A stretch of DNA of 64,000 nt from Ammoniphilus sp. YIM 78166 (lineage in GTDB: Bacteria > Bacillota > Bacilli > Aneurinibacillales > RAOX-1), in contig NZ_SDLR01000007.1 in the NCBI RefSeq assembly GCF_004522215.1, positions 62,001 to 126,000 on the forward strand. Direction: 5' to 3'. Position numbers and translations under genes: made by a program. The notes under the pieces were generated by a model, which saw nothing but the letters and a program-made list of their open reading frames with translations, was not told the DNA's origin and did not search any database. This document shows positions 25,415 through 33,038 of this stretch, piece after piece. The first letter of the stretch is position 1. Each line of letters starts with the position of its first letter.

Positions 25415-26695
25415 TCACCTAAAAAATTCGGGCAAGAACAGCGAGATCTGCGGGACGAGAATGATGACCGCTAAAGCAAAAATCATCGCGGCGACAAATG
25501 GGATGATCGCTATGGATATTCTTTCGATCGGTATCCCGGAGATCCCTGAAGCTACAAATAAGTTTATGCCCACTGGGGGTGTCAGCAAGCCGATTTCAGC
25601 AGCGACGATCAGAATAATGCCAAAATGAATAGGGTTTACTCCAAGCTCGGTTACAACCGGTAAAAATAAAGGAGTTAGGATAATCAGAATGGACAGCGTT
25701 TCCATAAAGGTTCCGATTATTAATACTAGTACACCTATTAGTAGAAGCAACAGGGTTTTATTGTCCGTGATCCCAACAATAAAGCCAGCGATCGCATCAG
25801 GGATATGGTACATCTTGATGAGTTTACCAAATGCGGAAGCTGTACCTAATATAATGAGCACAGCGCCGCTGATCGTGGAGGTAGAAATTAAGGCTTGTTT
25901 GAGCTGTGGCCATCTTAGTTCTTTATAAACTAGCGTTCCGATAATGAAAGCATACAATACGGCAATGACAGCTGATTCTGTCGGGGTAAAGATCCCGCCA
26001 TAGATCCCTCCCAAAATAATGAAGGGGGCAAATATCGCCCATTTGGCCTCCAATAAGGTGCGCATGACTTCATTCCAACTTATCTTCTCATTGCTCCCTT
26101 GGTATCCATTCCGTTTAGAAATGACGATTGCTGTAGCTACAAGGAATCCAAAGGCTACAAACCCTGGAGCAAATCCCGCCAGGAACATATCACTCACAGA
26201 CGCATTGGCAATGATGGCGTAGATAATCATGGGAATGGAGGGGGGAATGAGAATGCCGAGCCCTCCTCCTGAGGCCGATACAGCGGCCGAAAATTCTTTG
26301 TTATAGCCTTTGGCCACCATCGCAGGAAACATAATGGACCCAATAGCAGCTACGGTTGCCGGAGACGATCCGGATAAGGCTGCAAAAAACAAGCAAGCCA
26401 CTAAGGTTACTAAGGCTAATCCGCCTGTGAAACTGTGCATGAGAGAGTTCGCGAAATCGATAAGCCGGCGGGATAAGCCCCCCGTTTCCATTAAAGCCCC
26501 TGCCAAAATGAAAAAGGGTATGGCCATCAGGGCAAAGGAGTCCAGAGACGTGAAGGCATTTTGGACTAAAAATGCCGGCGGGATTCCTGCAACAGCGATG
26601 GAAGCGATCACCGCTATCCCGATGGAAATGGCGATTGGGATGCTTAAAAAGATACAAGTGACTAAGGTAACACCAAGAATTAAACCGGCCGCCAT
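25415..26695 (-). CDS. dctM: TRAP transporter large permease subunit DctM
   Basis: 426-residue integral membrane protein with about twelve helices, the ion-coupled channel of a TRAP transporter. Family features: FFILAGALMETGG near residue 60, LSGSSPATVAAIGSIM, GGGLGILIPPSIPMIIYA and the C-terminal AAEIGLLTPPVGINLFV. The start overlaps the end region of dctQ (3 nt apart). The substrate is set by DctP, encoded divergently; DctP-type systems carry C4-dicarboxylates and many other carboxylates or sulfonates. Confidence 0.94.
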   Translation of the reverse strand: MAAGLILGVTLVTCIFLSIPIAISIGIAVIASIAVAGIPPAFLVQNAFTSLDSFALMAIPFFILAGALMETGGLSRRLIDFANSLMHSFTGGLALVTLVACLFFAALSGSSPATVAAIGSIMFPAMVAKGYNKEFSAAVSASGGGLGILIPPSIPMIIYAIIANASVSDMFLAGFAPGFVAFGFLVATAIVISKRNGYQGSNEKISWNEVMRTLLEAKWAIFAPFIILGGIYGGIFTPTESAVIAVLYAFIIGTLVYKELRWPQLKQALISTSTISGAVLIILGTASAFGKLIKMYHIPDAIAGFIVGITDNKTLLLLLIGVLVLIIGTFMETLSILIILTPLFLPVVTELGVNPIHFGIILIVAAEIGLLTPPVGINLFVASGISGIPIERISIAIIPFVAAMIFALAVIILVPQISLFLPEFFR

Positions 26696-26698
26696 AGA

Positions 26699-27229
26699 TT
26701 AAATCTCCCCGATCTGTTGATTTTTATCTAGCATGATGTTTTTGGGCAATTCTTTTGAAAAAAGAAGTGGAAGCGCTTTACATATTTGCTGCAAGATTCG
26801 GATGGACATCAAGAGAAATCCGATAGGGACAATGGAATAGATGTATCCCATGTTTAAGCCAATTGCAGCTGAAGTTTGGGTCGTATTTAAGATTTGGGTA
26901 ACCATGTCAGCGCCATGGAAAATCATGTACCCATTAAATCCTAGCCAGCATAGGAGCGCGAATAAATCTACGAGTTTACTTAAGAAAGGGGGCAATACAA
27001 ACTTCAGTGCTTCCACGCGGATATGCCGATTGTACTTGGCCGCCAATGAAATGGAGATATAAATCAACCAAATAAAGATAAAGCGGGCTAATTCCTCAGA
27101 CCAGTCAAGAGACATATTCAGAAGGAATCGAGAAGCGACTTGGGTCAAGATCAGTAAAACCATGAGGGACAGCAAAAGCATACACACATATTCTTCAAAG
27201 TGCATATTGAGTTTCTTTAGAACGTTCAC
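26699..27229 (-). CDS. dctQ: TRAP transporter small permease subunit DctQ
   Basis: 176 residues from a GTG at 27229 with GGAGGTGG upstream; the longer ORF from 27274 has no ribosome site. Four hydrophobic helices, the DctQ topology, and the motif SLDWSEELARFIFIWLIYISISLAAK, given here in part as WSEELARFIF, is diagnostic. It is first in the dctQM unit and divergent from dctP; the 223 bp between them hold two operators and both promoters. Confidence 0.92.
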   Translation of the reverse strand: MNVLKKLNMHFEEYVCMLLLSLMVLLILTQVASRFLLNMSLDWSEELARFIFIWLIYISISLAAKYNRHIRVEALKFVLPPFLSKLVDLFALLCWLGFNGYMIFHGADMVTQILNTTQTSAAIGLNMGYIYSIVPIGFLLMSIRILQQICKALPLLFSKELPKNIMLDKNQQIGEI

Positions 27230-27274
27230 AGTCTTCCACCTCCAATAATTTCTTATGAAATATCTAGCAAGCAA

Positions 27275-27304
27275 ATTATATATTATCGATTACCGATTTG
27301 TAAA
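27275..27304 (-). promoter_or_regulatory. dctQ promoter with operator in the spacer
   Basis: Minus strand: -35 TTTACA (27299-27304), 18-bp spacer, -10 TATAAT (27275-27280). The spacer carries ATTATCGATTAC (plus 27282-27293), followed by CGAT. Confidence 0.65.
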
Positions 27305-27318
27305 CAATAAAAAAGATT

Positions 27319-27367
27319 TTGACAAATATTAATTGAGGTGTTATGGTTTATATAGATTATCGATAAC
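27319..27367 (+). promoter_or_regulatory. dctP/catabolic operon promoter with operator at the start site
   Basis: TTGACA (27319-27324), 17-bp spacer, TATGGT (27342-27347), then ATTATCGATAAC (27356-27367) over the start site, again followed by CGAT. It is the only clear promoter ahead of the 27.4-41.5 kb gene run. Confidence 0.7.
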
Positions 27368-27452
27368 CGATAAAATTAACTTAGAAAGGGATGACCAAAA
27401 GCAAGAAATAATAAAGATGAAAAGCTCATTTATTAAAAGGGGGTAAAGTAAA

Positions 27453-28517
27453 TTGAAAAAATTCGTTTCGTTCTTATTATCAGGCATTCTTATGGCAGGT
27501 ACCCTAGCGGCATGTTCTAGCTCGAACCAAACTACTACCCCTTCAGCAAGTGAGCAAAAAAATGAACCTGCGGCAACAGATGCGAAGCAGCCTGCAAAAG
27601 TCTTGAAAATCGGTTCGGTAAATAATGATAAGCATACCTTATTCCAGGGATATTCCAAGTTTAAGGAAATCGTCGAAGCGAAAAGCAATGGAAGCATTAA
27701 AGTTGAAATCTACCATAGCGGTGTATTGGGCGATGACAGATCCATGATTGAAGGTTTGCAGTTAGGCACACTTGAGGCTGTAGGCGTTTCCACTTCGATG
27801 CTAGGAAACTGGTCCAAGCCCATGCTGGCCTATGATCTCCCATTTGCTTTCCCGAGCGAGGAAGTGGCAGACAAAGTACTCGATGGGCCATATGGGCAAA
27901 AAGCAGGTCAGGAGCTTGAAAAGCAAGGACTCATTTTAGTTTCTTATATGGAAAACGGATTCAGGCATCTGACCAACAATAAAAGAGAAGTGAAAAGTGT
28001 GGCAGATGTCGCGGGGTTAAAAATCCGTACCATGCAAACGCCGCTGCATCTCTCAACCTGGAAAGCCTTAGGGGCTAATCCTACGCCAATGGCATACACA
28101 GAGCTGTTCACAGCCATGCAGCAGGGGGTAGTGGACGGTCAGGAAAATCCATACGGCAATATGGCGTTGGATAAATTCTATGAGGTTCAAAAATACTTAA
28201 CGAAAACAGGCCATGTTTATAATCCAATGGGATTTGTCCTCTCCAAGAAGTTCATGGACCAACTGTCTGAAGAAGAAAGAAACATGATCAAAGAAGCAGG
28301 GATTGAAGCTTCCAAGCATCAGCGTCAACTGAACCGCGATCGAAATCAAGAATATTTAAAAACGCTTACAGACAGTGGTATGGCCATCACGGAACTTACC
28401 CCGGAAAGCTATCAGGAGTTCCTTGATAAAGTGCAAGTAGTGTATCAGGAAAATGTCAAAGAGATAGGTCAGGAATCGGTAGATGAATTCATCGCTGAGG
28501 TCAATAAGAATAAATAA
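27453..28517 (+). CDS. dctP: TRAP transporter substrate-binding lipoprotein DctP
   Basis: 354-residue extracytoplasmic binding protein. TTG start after GGGGG. The signal peptide ends at lipobox LAAC, so it is a lipoprotein, the Gram-positive form of DctP. The mature protein has the family helix GLKIRTMQTPLHLSTWKALGANPTPMAYTEL in shortened form (KIRTMQTP, GANPTPMAYTEL) and the conserved VVDGQENPY. An Arg in KIRTM normally makes the salt bridge to the substrate carboxylate. It is first gene of the catabolic run, followed 48 nt later by the Fe-alcohol dehydrogenase. Confidence 0.93.
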   Translation: MKKFVSFLLSGILMAGTLAACSSSNQTTTPSASEQKNEPAATDAKQPAKVLKIGSVNNDKHTLFQGYSKFKEIVEAKSNGSIKVEIYHSGVLGDDRSMIEGLQLGTLEAVGVSTSMLGNWSKPMLAYDLPFAFPSEEVADKVLDGPYGQKAGQELEKQGLILVSYMENGFRHLTNNKREVKSVADVAGLKIRTMQTPLHLSTWKALGANPTPMAYTELFTAMQQGVVDGQENPYGNMALDKFYEVQKYLTKTGHVYNPMGFVLSKKFMDQLSEEERNMIKEAGIEASKHQRQLNRDRNQEYLKTLTDSGMAITELTPESYQEFLDKVQVVYQENVKEIGQESVDEFIAEVNKNK

Positions 28518-28522
28518 CAATA

Positions 28523-28546
28523 AAAATATGAAAATATGAAAATATG
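28523..28546 (+). repeat. Three tandem copies of AAAATATG
   Basis: Perfect 8-bp tandem repeat (28523-28530, 28531-28538, 28539-28546) between dctP and the next ribosome site (CGGAGGAG, 28550-28557). Copy-number change would alter the intergenic length but not the ribosome-site spacing. Confidence 0.8.
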
Positions 28547-28565
28547 AAATCGGAGGAGATCGCAT

Positions 28566-29735
28566 ATGAACTTGCTGCTAGATACATTTGAATTCGGGTT
28601 GCATACCCAAATCCACTATGGAATAGGACGATTGAACGAGCTGGGTGCCATCTTGAAAAACTATGACCTTGACCGCGTACTTATTTGCACAGATCCTGGC
28701 ATTGCTCAATCGGGTGTTTTGGAAAAGGTTGAGGGAATCTTACAGAAAAGCGAAATTCAATATACCGTTTTTAAAGAGGTCGAGCCTGACCCGACGCTAG
28801 AAGTCATAGGCAAGGTAAAGCAATTGTTTTTAGATCATCAGTGCCAAGCTTTAATTGGCCTCGGGGGCGGAAGCTCCATCGATACGGCGAAAGGCGCATC
28901 GGCGGCAGTGGCCAATCCGGGTGACTTGGGCCAATATGAAGGGAAAAATAAATTGCCAAACCGCGGCCCGGATATCATTGCTATCCCGACAACGGCTGGA
29001 ACGGGATCTGAGGTTACCCATGCAACCGTATTAAAGGATACGCAGCGTCAATATAAGATGGGGATTCTCAGTCAGCACTTGCATCCGAAAGCGGCGATTC
29101 TTGACCCGGAGCTTTTGACCACCTTGCCAAGAGGGCTAGCTGCCATTACCGGCATGGACGCGTTGAGCCACGCCATCGAGTCCTATACTTCGAATCAAGC
29201 CCAGCCGATTACCGAAGCACTAGGTTTGCATGCCATCCGCCTGATCGGAAAGAATCTTCGTCCTTTTGTTGCCAGAAGAACGGATATTGAAGCCGCCTCT
29301 CAGATGATGCTGGCTAGCACGATTGCAGGAGCTGCGTTTATCTGGGGTAGAGTTGCAGCCGTGCATGCATTGTCCCATCCACTTGGAGGACGTTACAAGA
29401 TTCCCCATGGGCTAGCCAATTCCATCTTGTTGCCGGTCGTCATGGAATTCAACGTAAGTTCAAATTTTGAAAAATTTAAGGAAATCGCAATATTGCTAGG
29501 GGAGGATGTCAGCGGATTAAGTCTCAGAGACGCGGCATACCGTTCGGTTACAGCCGTGAAGAATCTGGTAGAGGACCTTGAAATCCATGCTACTCTGAGT
29601 GCAAATAACGTGAAACTATCACCTGAAGAATTGCAAGTGGTAGCGCAAGAAGCCTTCGACAGCGGGATTGCACTGGCGAATCCGAAAGCAGTTTCCGTTC
29701 AAGACTTGAAAAAAATACTAGAAAAAGCGTTATAA
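28566..29735 (+). CDS. Iron-containing (group III) alcohol dehydrogenase
   Basis: NAD-linked oxidoreductase of 389 residues. Nucleotide binding: GGGSSIDTAKG (about 100-110) and TTAGTGSEVT. Metal ligands: Asp/His in GMDALSHAIESY and HALSHPLGGRYKIPHG, so the metal site is intact. The family includes 4-hydroxybutyrate dehydrogenase, hydroxyacid-oxoacid transhydrogenase, lactaldehyde and 1,3-propanediol enzymes. Next to an aldehyde dehydrogenase and CoA-transferase, a role oxidising a hydroxy acid to a semialdehyde is plausible, but this is inference. The ATG follows GGAGG. Confidence 0.9.
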   Translation: MNLLLDTFEFGLHTQIHYGIGRLNELGAILKNYDLDRVLICTDPGIAQSGVLEKVEGILQKSEIQYTVFKEVEPDPTLEVIGKVKQLFLDHQCQALIGLGGGSSIDTAKGASAAVANPGDLGQYEGKNKLPNRGPDIIAIPTTAGTGSEVTHATVLKDTQRQYKMGILSQHLHPKAAILDPELLTTLPRGLAAITGMDALSHAIESYTSNQAQPITEALGLHAIRLIGKNLRPFVARRTDIEAASQMMLASTIAGAAFIWGRVAAVHALSHPLGGRYKIPHGLANSILLPVVMEFNVSSNFEKFKEIAILLGEDVSGLSLRDAAYRSVTAVKNLVEDLEIHATLSANNVKLSPEELQVVAQEAFDSGIALANPKAVSVQDLKKILEKAL

Positions 29736-29751
29736 GAGGAGAGAAAAGGCG

Positions 29752-31209
29752 ATGGCGAACAATCTTCCAATTAAAATTCAAAATTACATTGATGGCAGTT
29801 GGGTTCCTTCATCTAATAGCAACACCTTTTCGAGGGAAAATCCGGCCAATCCGGAACAAATCGTATTTGTAGCCCCCAATTCAACATCTGAAGATACGAA
29901 CCGTGCGGTGGAAGCTGCTCACGCAGCTTTTGCCCCATGGTCACGGACACCCGCACCGGTTCGCGGGGATCTCCTCTATAAGTTTACAGCCCTGCTGGAA
30001 GCGGAAAAAGAGGAAATTGCCAGCATTATCACGCAGGAGCAAGGAAAAACGCGCAGGGAAGCTTTAGGAGAAATTGATAAGACGATCCGTGAAGTACGCT
30101 ATACGGCGGGAGAAGCATCGCGTTTAAATGGCGAGACGCTGCCAAGCGAAAGACCCGGAATTGATGTTCGCACGGTGAGGGTACCAAAAGGCGTCATTGC
30201 TGCCATCTCACCCTGGAACTTCCCCATTGTGACGCCATTAAGAAAAATTGCGCCGGCACTGGCTACGGGAAATACGGTTGTATTCAAGCCCGCAAGCGTG
30301 ACCGCAGCTACAGCAGCAAAGATCGTTGAGCTGTTTGAAAAAGCAGGCTTGCCGAAAGGCGTCCTGAATCTCGTGATTGGTTCCGGTCGTGAAGTGGGTA
30401 CTCCTTTAATCAGTCATCCTCTCGTCAAAGGAATTACCTTTACCGGCTCTACAGAAGTAGGATCCATGATTTATCGGCTGGCGGCGGAAAGGATCGTGCA
30501 AGTTCAGCTGGAAATGGGCGGAAAGAATGCAGCCATCATCTACGATTACAAAGATCTCCAAAGTGCCGTAGATCAAATGGTTCCTGCCGCTTTTGCCGCT
30601 ACAGGCCAAAGATGCACCTCCATCAGCCGAATTATCGTAGAGCGACCTTTAATGCCGGAGCTGGTTGCCAGATTGAAAGATAAATGCCAAGCCTACGTCA
30701 TCGGGGACGGCTTAGAGGATCAAACCACGCTTGGGCCGGTCATTTCAGAAGATCATATGAAAACGGTGGAACGCTACGTCAAGATCGGACTCGAAGAAGG
30801 GGCTACCCTGGTATGCGGCGGAAATCGGGTGGATAGCGCGAGCGGAGGATATTTCTTCGAGCCTACCATATTCAGCAACGTGAAGTCTGATATGAGAATC
30901 GCCAAGGAAGAGATTTTCGGCCCGGTCTTAGTGGTGACCCCTGTGGATCAGTTTGAAGAAGCCATCCAAATCGCCAATGACTCGGAATACGGCTTGGCAG
31001 GAGCTTGCTTTACAAACAATATGGAGCTGGCTCAGCAATTTGTGGAACAAGTCCAATCCGGCATGCTGCATGTCAACAACGGAACGATCAGCGAATCGCA
31101 TGTCCCATTCGGCGGGCTTAAGCATTCCGCGGTTGGACCCTACTCGATCGGAACGACAGCCAAAGATTTCTTTACTGATTTGAAAGTGATTTATTCGGGA
31201 TCTAGATAA
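29752..31209 (+). CDS. NAD(P)-dependent aldehyde dehydrogenase (semialdehyde type)
   Basis: 485 residues of the ALDH superfamily. Catalytic residues are visible: Glu in LEMGGKN (about 250) and the nucleophile Cys in TGQRCTS (about 284). The cofactor segment FTGSTEVG is typical, and the C-terminal PFGGLKHSAVGPY closes the substrate tunnel. It most resembles 2-oxoglutarate-semialdehyde or succinate-semialdehyde type enzymes; the true aldehyde is unknown. It starts 16 nt after the alcohol dehydrogenase, so the two could convert a primary alcohol to an acid in sequence. Confidence 0.9.
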   Translation: MANNLPIKIQNYIDGSWVPSSNSNTFSRENPANPEQIVFVAPNSTSEDTNRAVEAAHAAFAPWSRTPAPVRGDLLYKFTALLEAEKEEIASIITQEQGKTRREALGEIDKTIREVRYTAGEASRLNGETLPSERPGIDVRTVRVPKGVIAAISPWNFPIVTPLRKIAPALATGNTVVFKPASVTAATAAKIVELFEKAGLPKGVLNLVIGSGREVGTPLISHPLVKGITFTGSTEVGSMIYRLAAERIVQVQLEMGGKNAAIIYDYKDLQSAVDQMVPAAFAATGQRCTSISRIIVERPLMPELVARLKDKCQAYVIGDGLEDQTTLGPVISEDHMKTVERYVKIGLEEGATLVCGGNRVDSASGGYFFEPTIFSNVKSDMRIAKEEIFGPVLVVTPVDQFEEAIQIANDSEYGLAGACFTNNMELAQQFVEQVQSGMLHVNNGTISESHVPFGGLKHSAVGPYSIGTTAKDFFTDLKVIYSGSR

Positions 31210-31229
31210 AACATGAGGAGGCAGACAAG

Positions 31230-32369
31230 ATGGTATTAACAGAGGTCAATCAATCATGGAAAGACGTAGCTCGCGATTTCGCGTCCCGCAAATTGAAGAT
31301 GGGAACGCATTGGCTGGAGGGAGAAGATTTTTGGTCCAATGCCCGTTTATTGGCTGATCATGGATTTTTGGGCGTAACGCTTCCGGAAGAATATGGCGGC
31401 ATGAATCTGTCCCTCTTTGACGCGCTGCTTATGATCGAAGAGCTTTGCAAAGTGTGTCCGACAAGCGGGCGGCAGGTTTACCATACGAGCATCGGGATCG
31501 CTTCTTTCATTAATCATTTAGGTACAGAAGAGCAAAAGCGGAAATACCTTCCGCAAATTATCTCAGGGCGCTTGTATGTCGGGTTGGGTATGAGCGAGCC
31601 AGATGCGGGAAGCGCAGCGACCGATATTACGACAACGGCTAAAGAGGAAGGAGATCACTATCGCTTAAACGGGTCCAAGATCTGGGTCAGTGAAGCGCAT
31701 TTGGCAGACGTGTTTGTTGTGTATGCCCGATTCGGCAATACAGGAAAGCCATCCGATATCGGAGCCATCCTGGTAGAACGCGGAACGCCAGGCTTTACCG
31801 TGGGAGTGCCGGAAGAAAACATGAGCGGTGAGTTCCAATCTGCCCTTTACTTTGATGATGCCATCGTACCGAAAGAAAATCTGTTGACAAATCGTGATGC
31901 GTTTAAAGCTCTGATGGGAGTGTATAACGGCGTGCGCTTGGGGTTTGCGGCCCAGACGCTGGGGATTGCCCAAGCGGCTTTTGACAGAACGATTCAATAC
32001 GTAAAAGAGCGGAAGCAATTCGGTAAAGAAATTTGCGAGTTCCAAGGGGTCCAATGGATGATTGCCGACATGTACATGCAGCTGGAAGCGGCAAGGACGC
32101 TCTTGTACCGCGCAGGAAGTGCAACAGCCAACAATAAGCCGGATAAGAATGCCGCGAGTGTGGCTAAAGTGTTTGTCGCCGAAGCGGCAAAGAAAATCAC
32201 GGATGATTGCATCCAGCTTCATGGGGGATACGGTTTCTCTACGCAATATCCGCTAGAGTGGTATTATCGCTGTGCCCGGGCTGCATCGATTGCGGGCGGC
32301 ACGGTTCAGGTTCACCGGACGATGCTGGCTTCAAGTATTCTTGAGAAAAAATTCGACCAAAGGAGGTAG
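31230..32369 (+). CDS. Acyl-CoA dehydrogenase family protein lacking the usual catalytic Glu
   Basis: FAD-dependent ACAD fold, 379 residues. It has the FAD segment MSEPDAGSAATD (121-132) and SKIWVS, the helical core RKQFGKEICEFQ (261-272) and the C-terminal QLHGGYGFSTQYPLEWYYR. The catalytic base of most members is Glu in the motif EGT; here residues 356-358 are GGT. The alternative position used by isovaleryl-CoA dehydrogenase (Glu in ERLV) is Val235. It is therefore either a dehydrogenase with a different base or a family member doing other chemistry, such as elimination. Electrons would go to EtfAB. Start after GAGGAGG. Confidence 0.88.
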   Translation: MVLTEVNQSWKDVARDFASRKLKMGTHWLEGEDFWSNARLLADHGFLGVTLPEEYGGMNLSLFDALLMIEELCKVCPTSGRQVYHTSIGIASFINHLGTEEQKRKYLPQIISGRLYVGLGMSEPDAGSAATDITTTAKEEGDHYRLNGSKIWVSEAHLADVFVVYARFGNTGKPSDIGAILVERGTPGFTVGVPEENMSGEFQSALYFDDAIVPKENLLTNRDAFKALMGVYNGVRLGFAAQTLGIAQAAFDRTIQYVKERKQFGKEICEFQGVQWMIADMYMQLEAARTLLYRAGSATANNKPDKNAASVAKVFVAEAAKKITDDCIQLHGGYGFSTQYPLEWYYRCARAASIAGGTVQVHRTMLASSILEKKFDQRR

Positions 32370-32374
32370 AGACG

Positions 32375-33022
32375 ATGAGCAAAGTACTAGATTCAGTTCA
32401 GCAGCGAGCATTGATAGAACAACTGGCCCAATACGATACAGCGATTGTCTCCGATTGCTTCAAGGATAATAGCCATGCCATGGATGCGGGGATCAAGCCC
32501 TTGGCGCCGCATCAGAAAGTGTGCGGCCCAGCCTTTACGGTTCTTTGCCCTCCGCGCGATAACCTGACGCTCCATTTGGCTGTGTCCAAAGCCCAGCCCG
32601 GTGAGGTTCTGGTCGCGTCCATGAGCAGCCATTATGAGGGAGGGGCATGGGGCGAAATCTTGACCATTGCCGCGCTTCAACAAGGGATCGCTGGATTAGT
32701 CATCGACGGAAGTGTAAGAGACACCCAGCCGATTATCGGAATGAATTTCCCTGTATTAACGAGAGGCATCTCCATTAAAGGGACGGACAAAAAGAACCCG
32801 GGGAAGCTGGGAGCTTCCATCAACGTGGGTGGAGTAACCGTAAATCCTGGGGATATCATCCTGGGTGATGCAGATGGCGTGGTCGTGATTCCTAGCGAGC
32901 GCCTGGAGGAAATTGTCGCCAAGGCGGAGGAAAAAGTGAAGGCTGAAAAAGAGATTATTAAGCAGCTTCATCAAGGGAAGATGACGGTGGATATGTTTGA
33001 TCTTCGAAAATACGACGCATAG
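32375..33022 (+). CDS. RraA-like / HMG-CHA aldolase-type protein
   Basis: 215 residues of the RraA fold family (older annotations: dimethylmenaquinone methyltransferase). The active-site dyad Arg115-Asp116 in VIDGSVRD is present, as in divalent-metal aldolases that cleave 4-hydroxy-4-methyl-2-oxoglutarate to pyruvate, and in oxaloacetate decarboxylases. Proteins acting only as RNase E inhibitors lack a matching context. Within a catabolic operon, lyase or decarboxylase activity on an oxo acid is more likely. GGAGG lies just before the ATG; 5 nt separate it from the preceding gene. Confidence 0.85.
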   Translation: MSKVLDSVQQRALIEQLAQYDTAIVSDCFKDNSHAMDAGIKPLAPHQKVCGPAFTVLCPPRDNLTLHLAVSKAQPGEVLVASMSSHYEGGAWGEILTIAALQQGIAGLVIDGSVRDTQPIIGMNFPVLTRGISIKGTDKKNPGKLGASINVGGVTVNPGDIILGDADGVVVIPSERLEEIVAKAEEKVKAEKEIIKQLHQGKMTVDMFDLRKYDA

Positions 33023-33038
33023 GAAAGGTGCTGTCTTT

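Noticed and set aside
31665..32246. 193-codon minus-strand frame opposite the acyl-CoA dehydrogenase
   Set aside because: Antisense shadow of a well-supported gene; no start signals.
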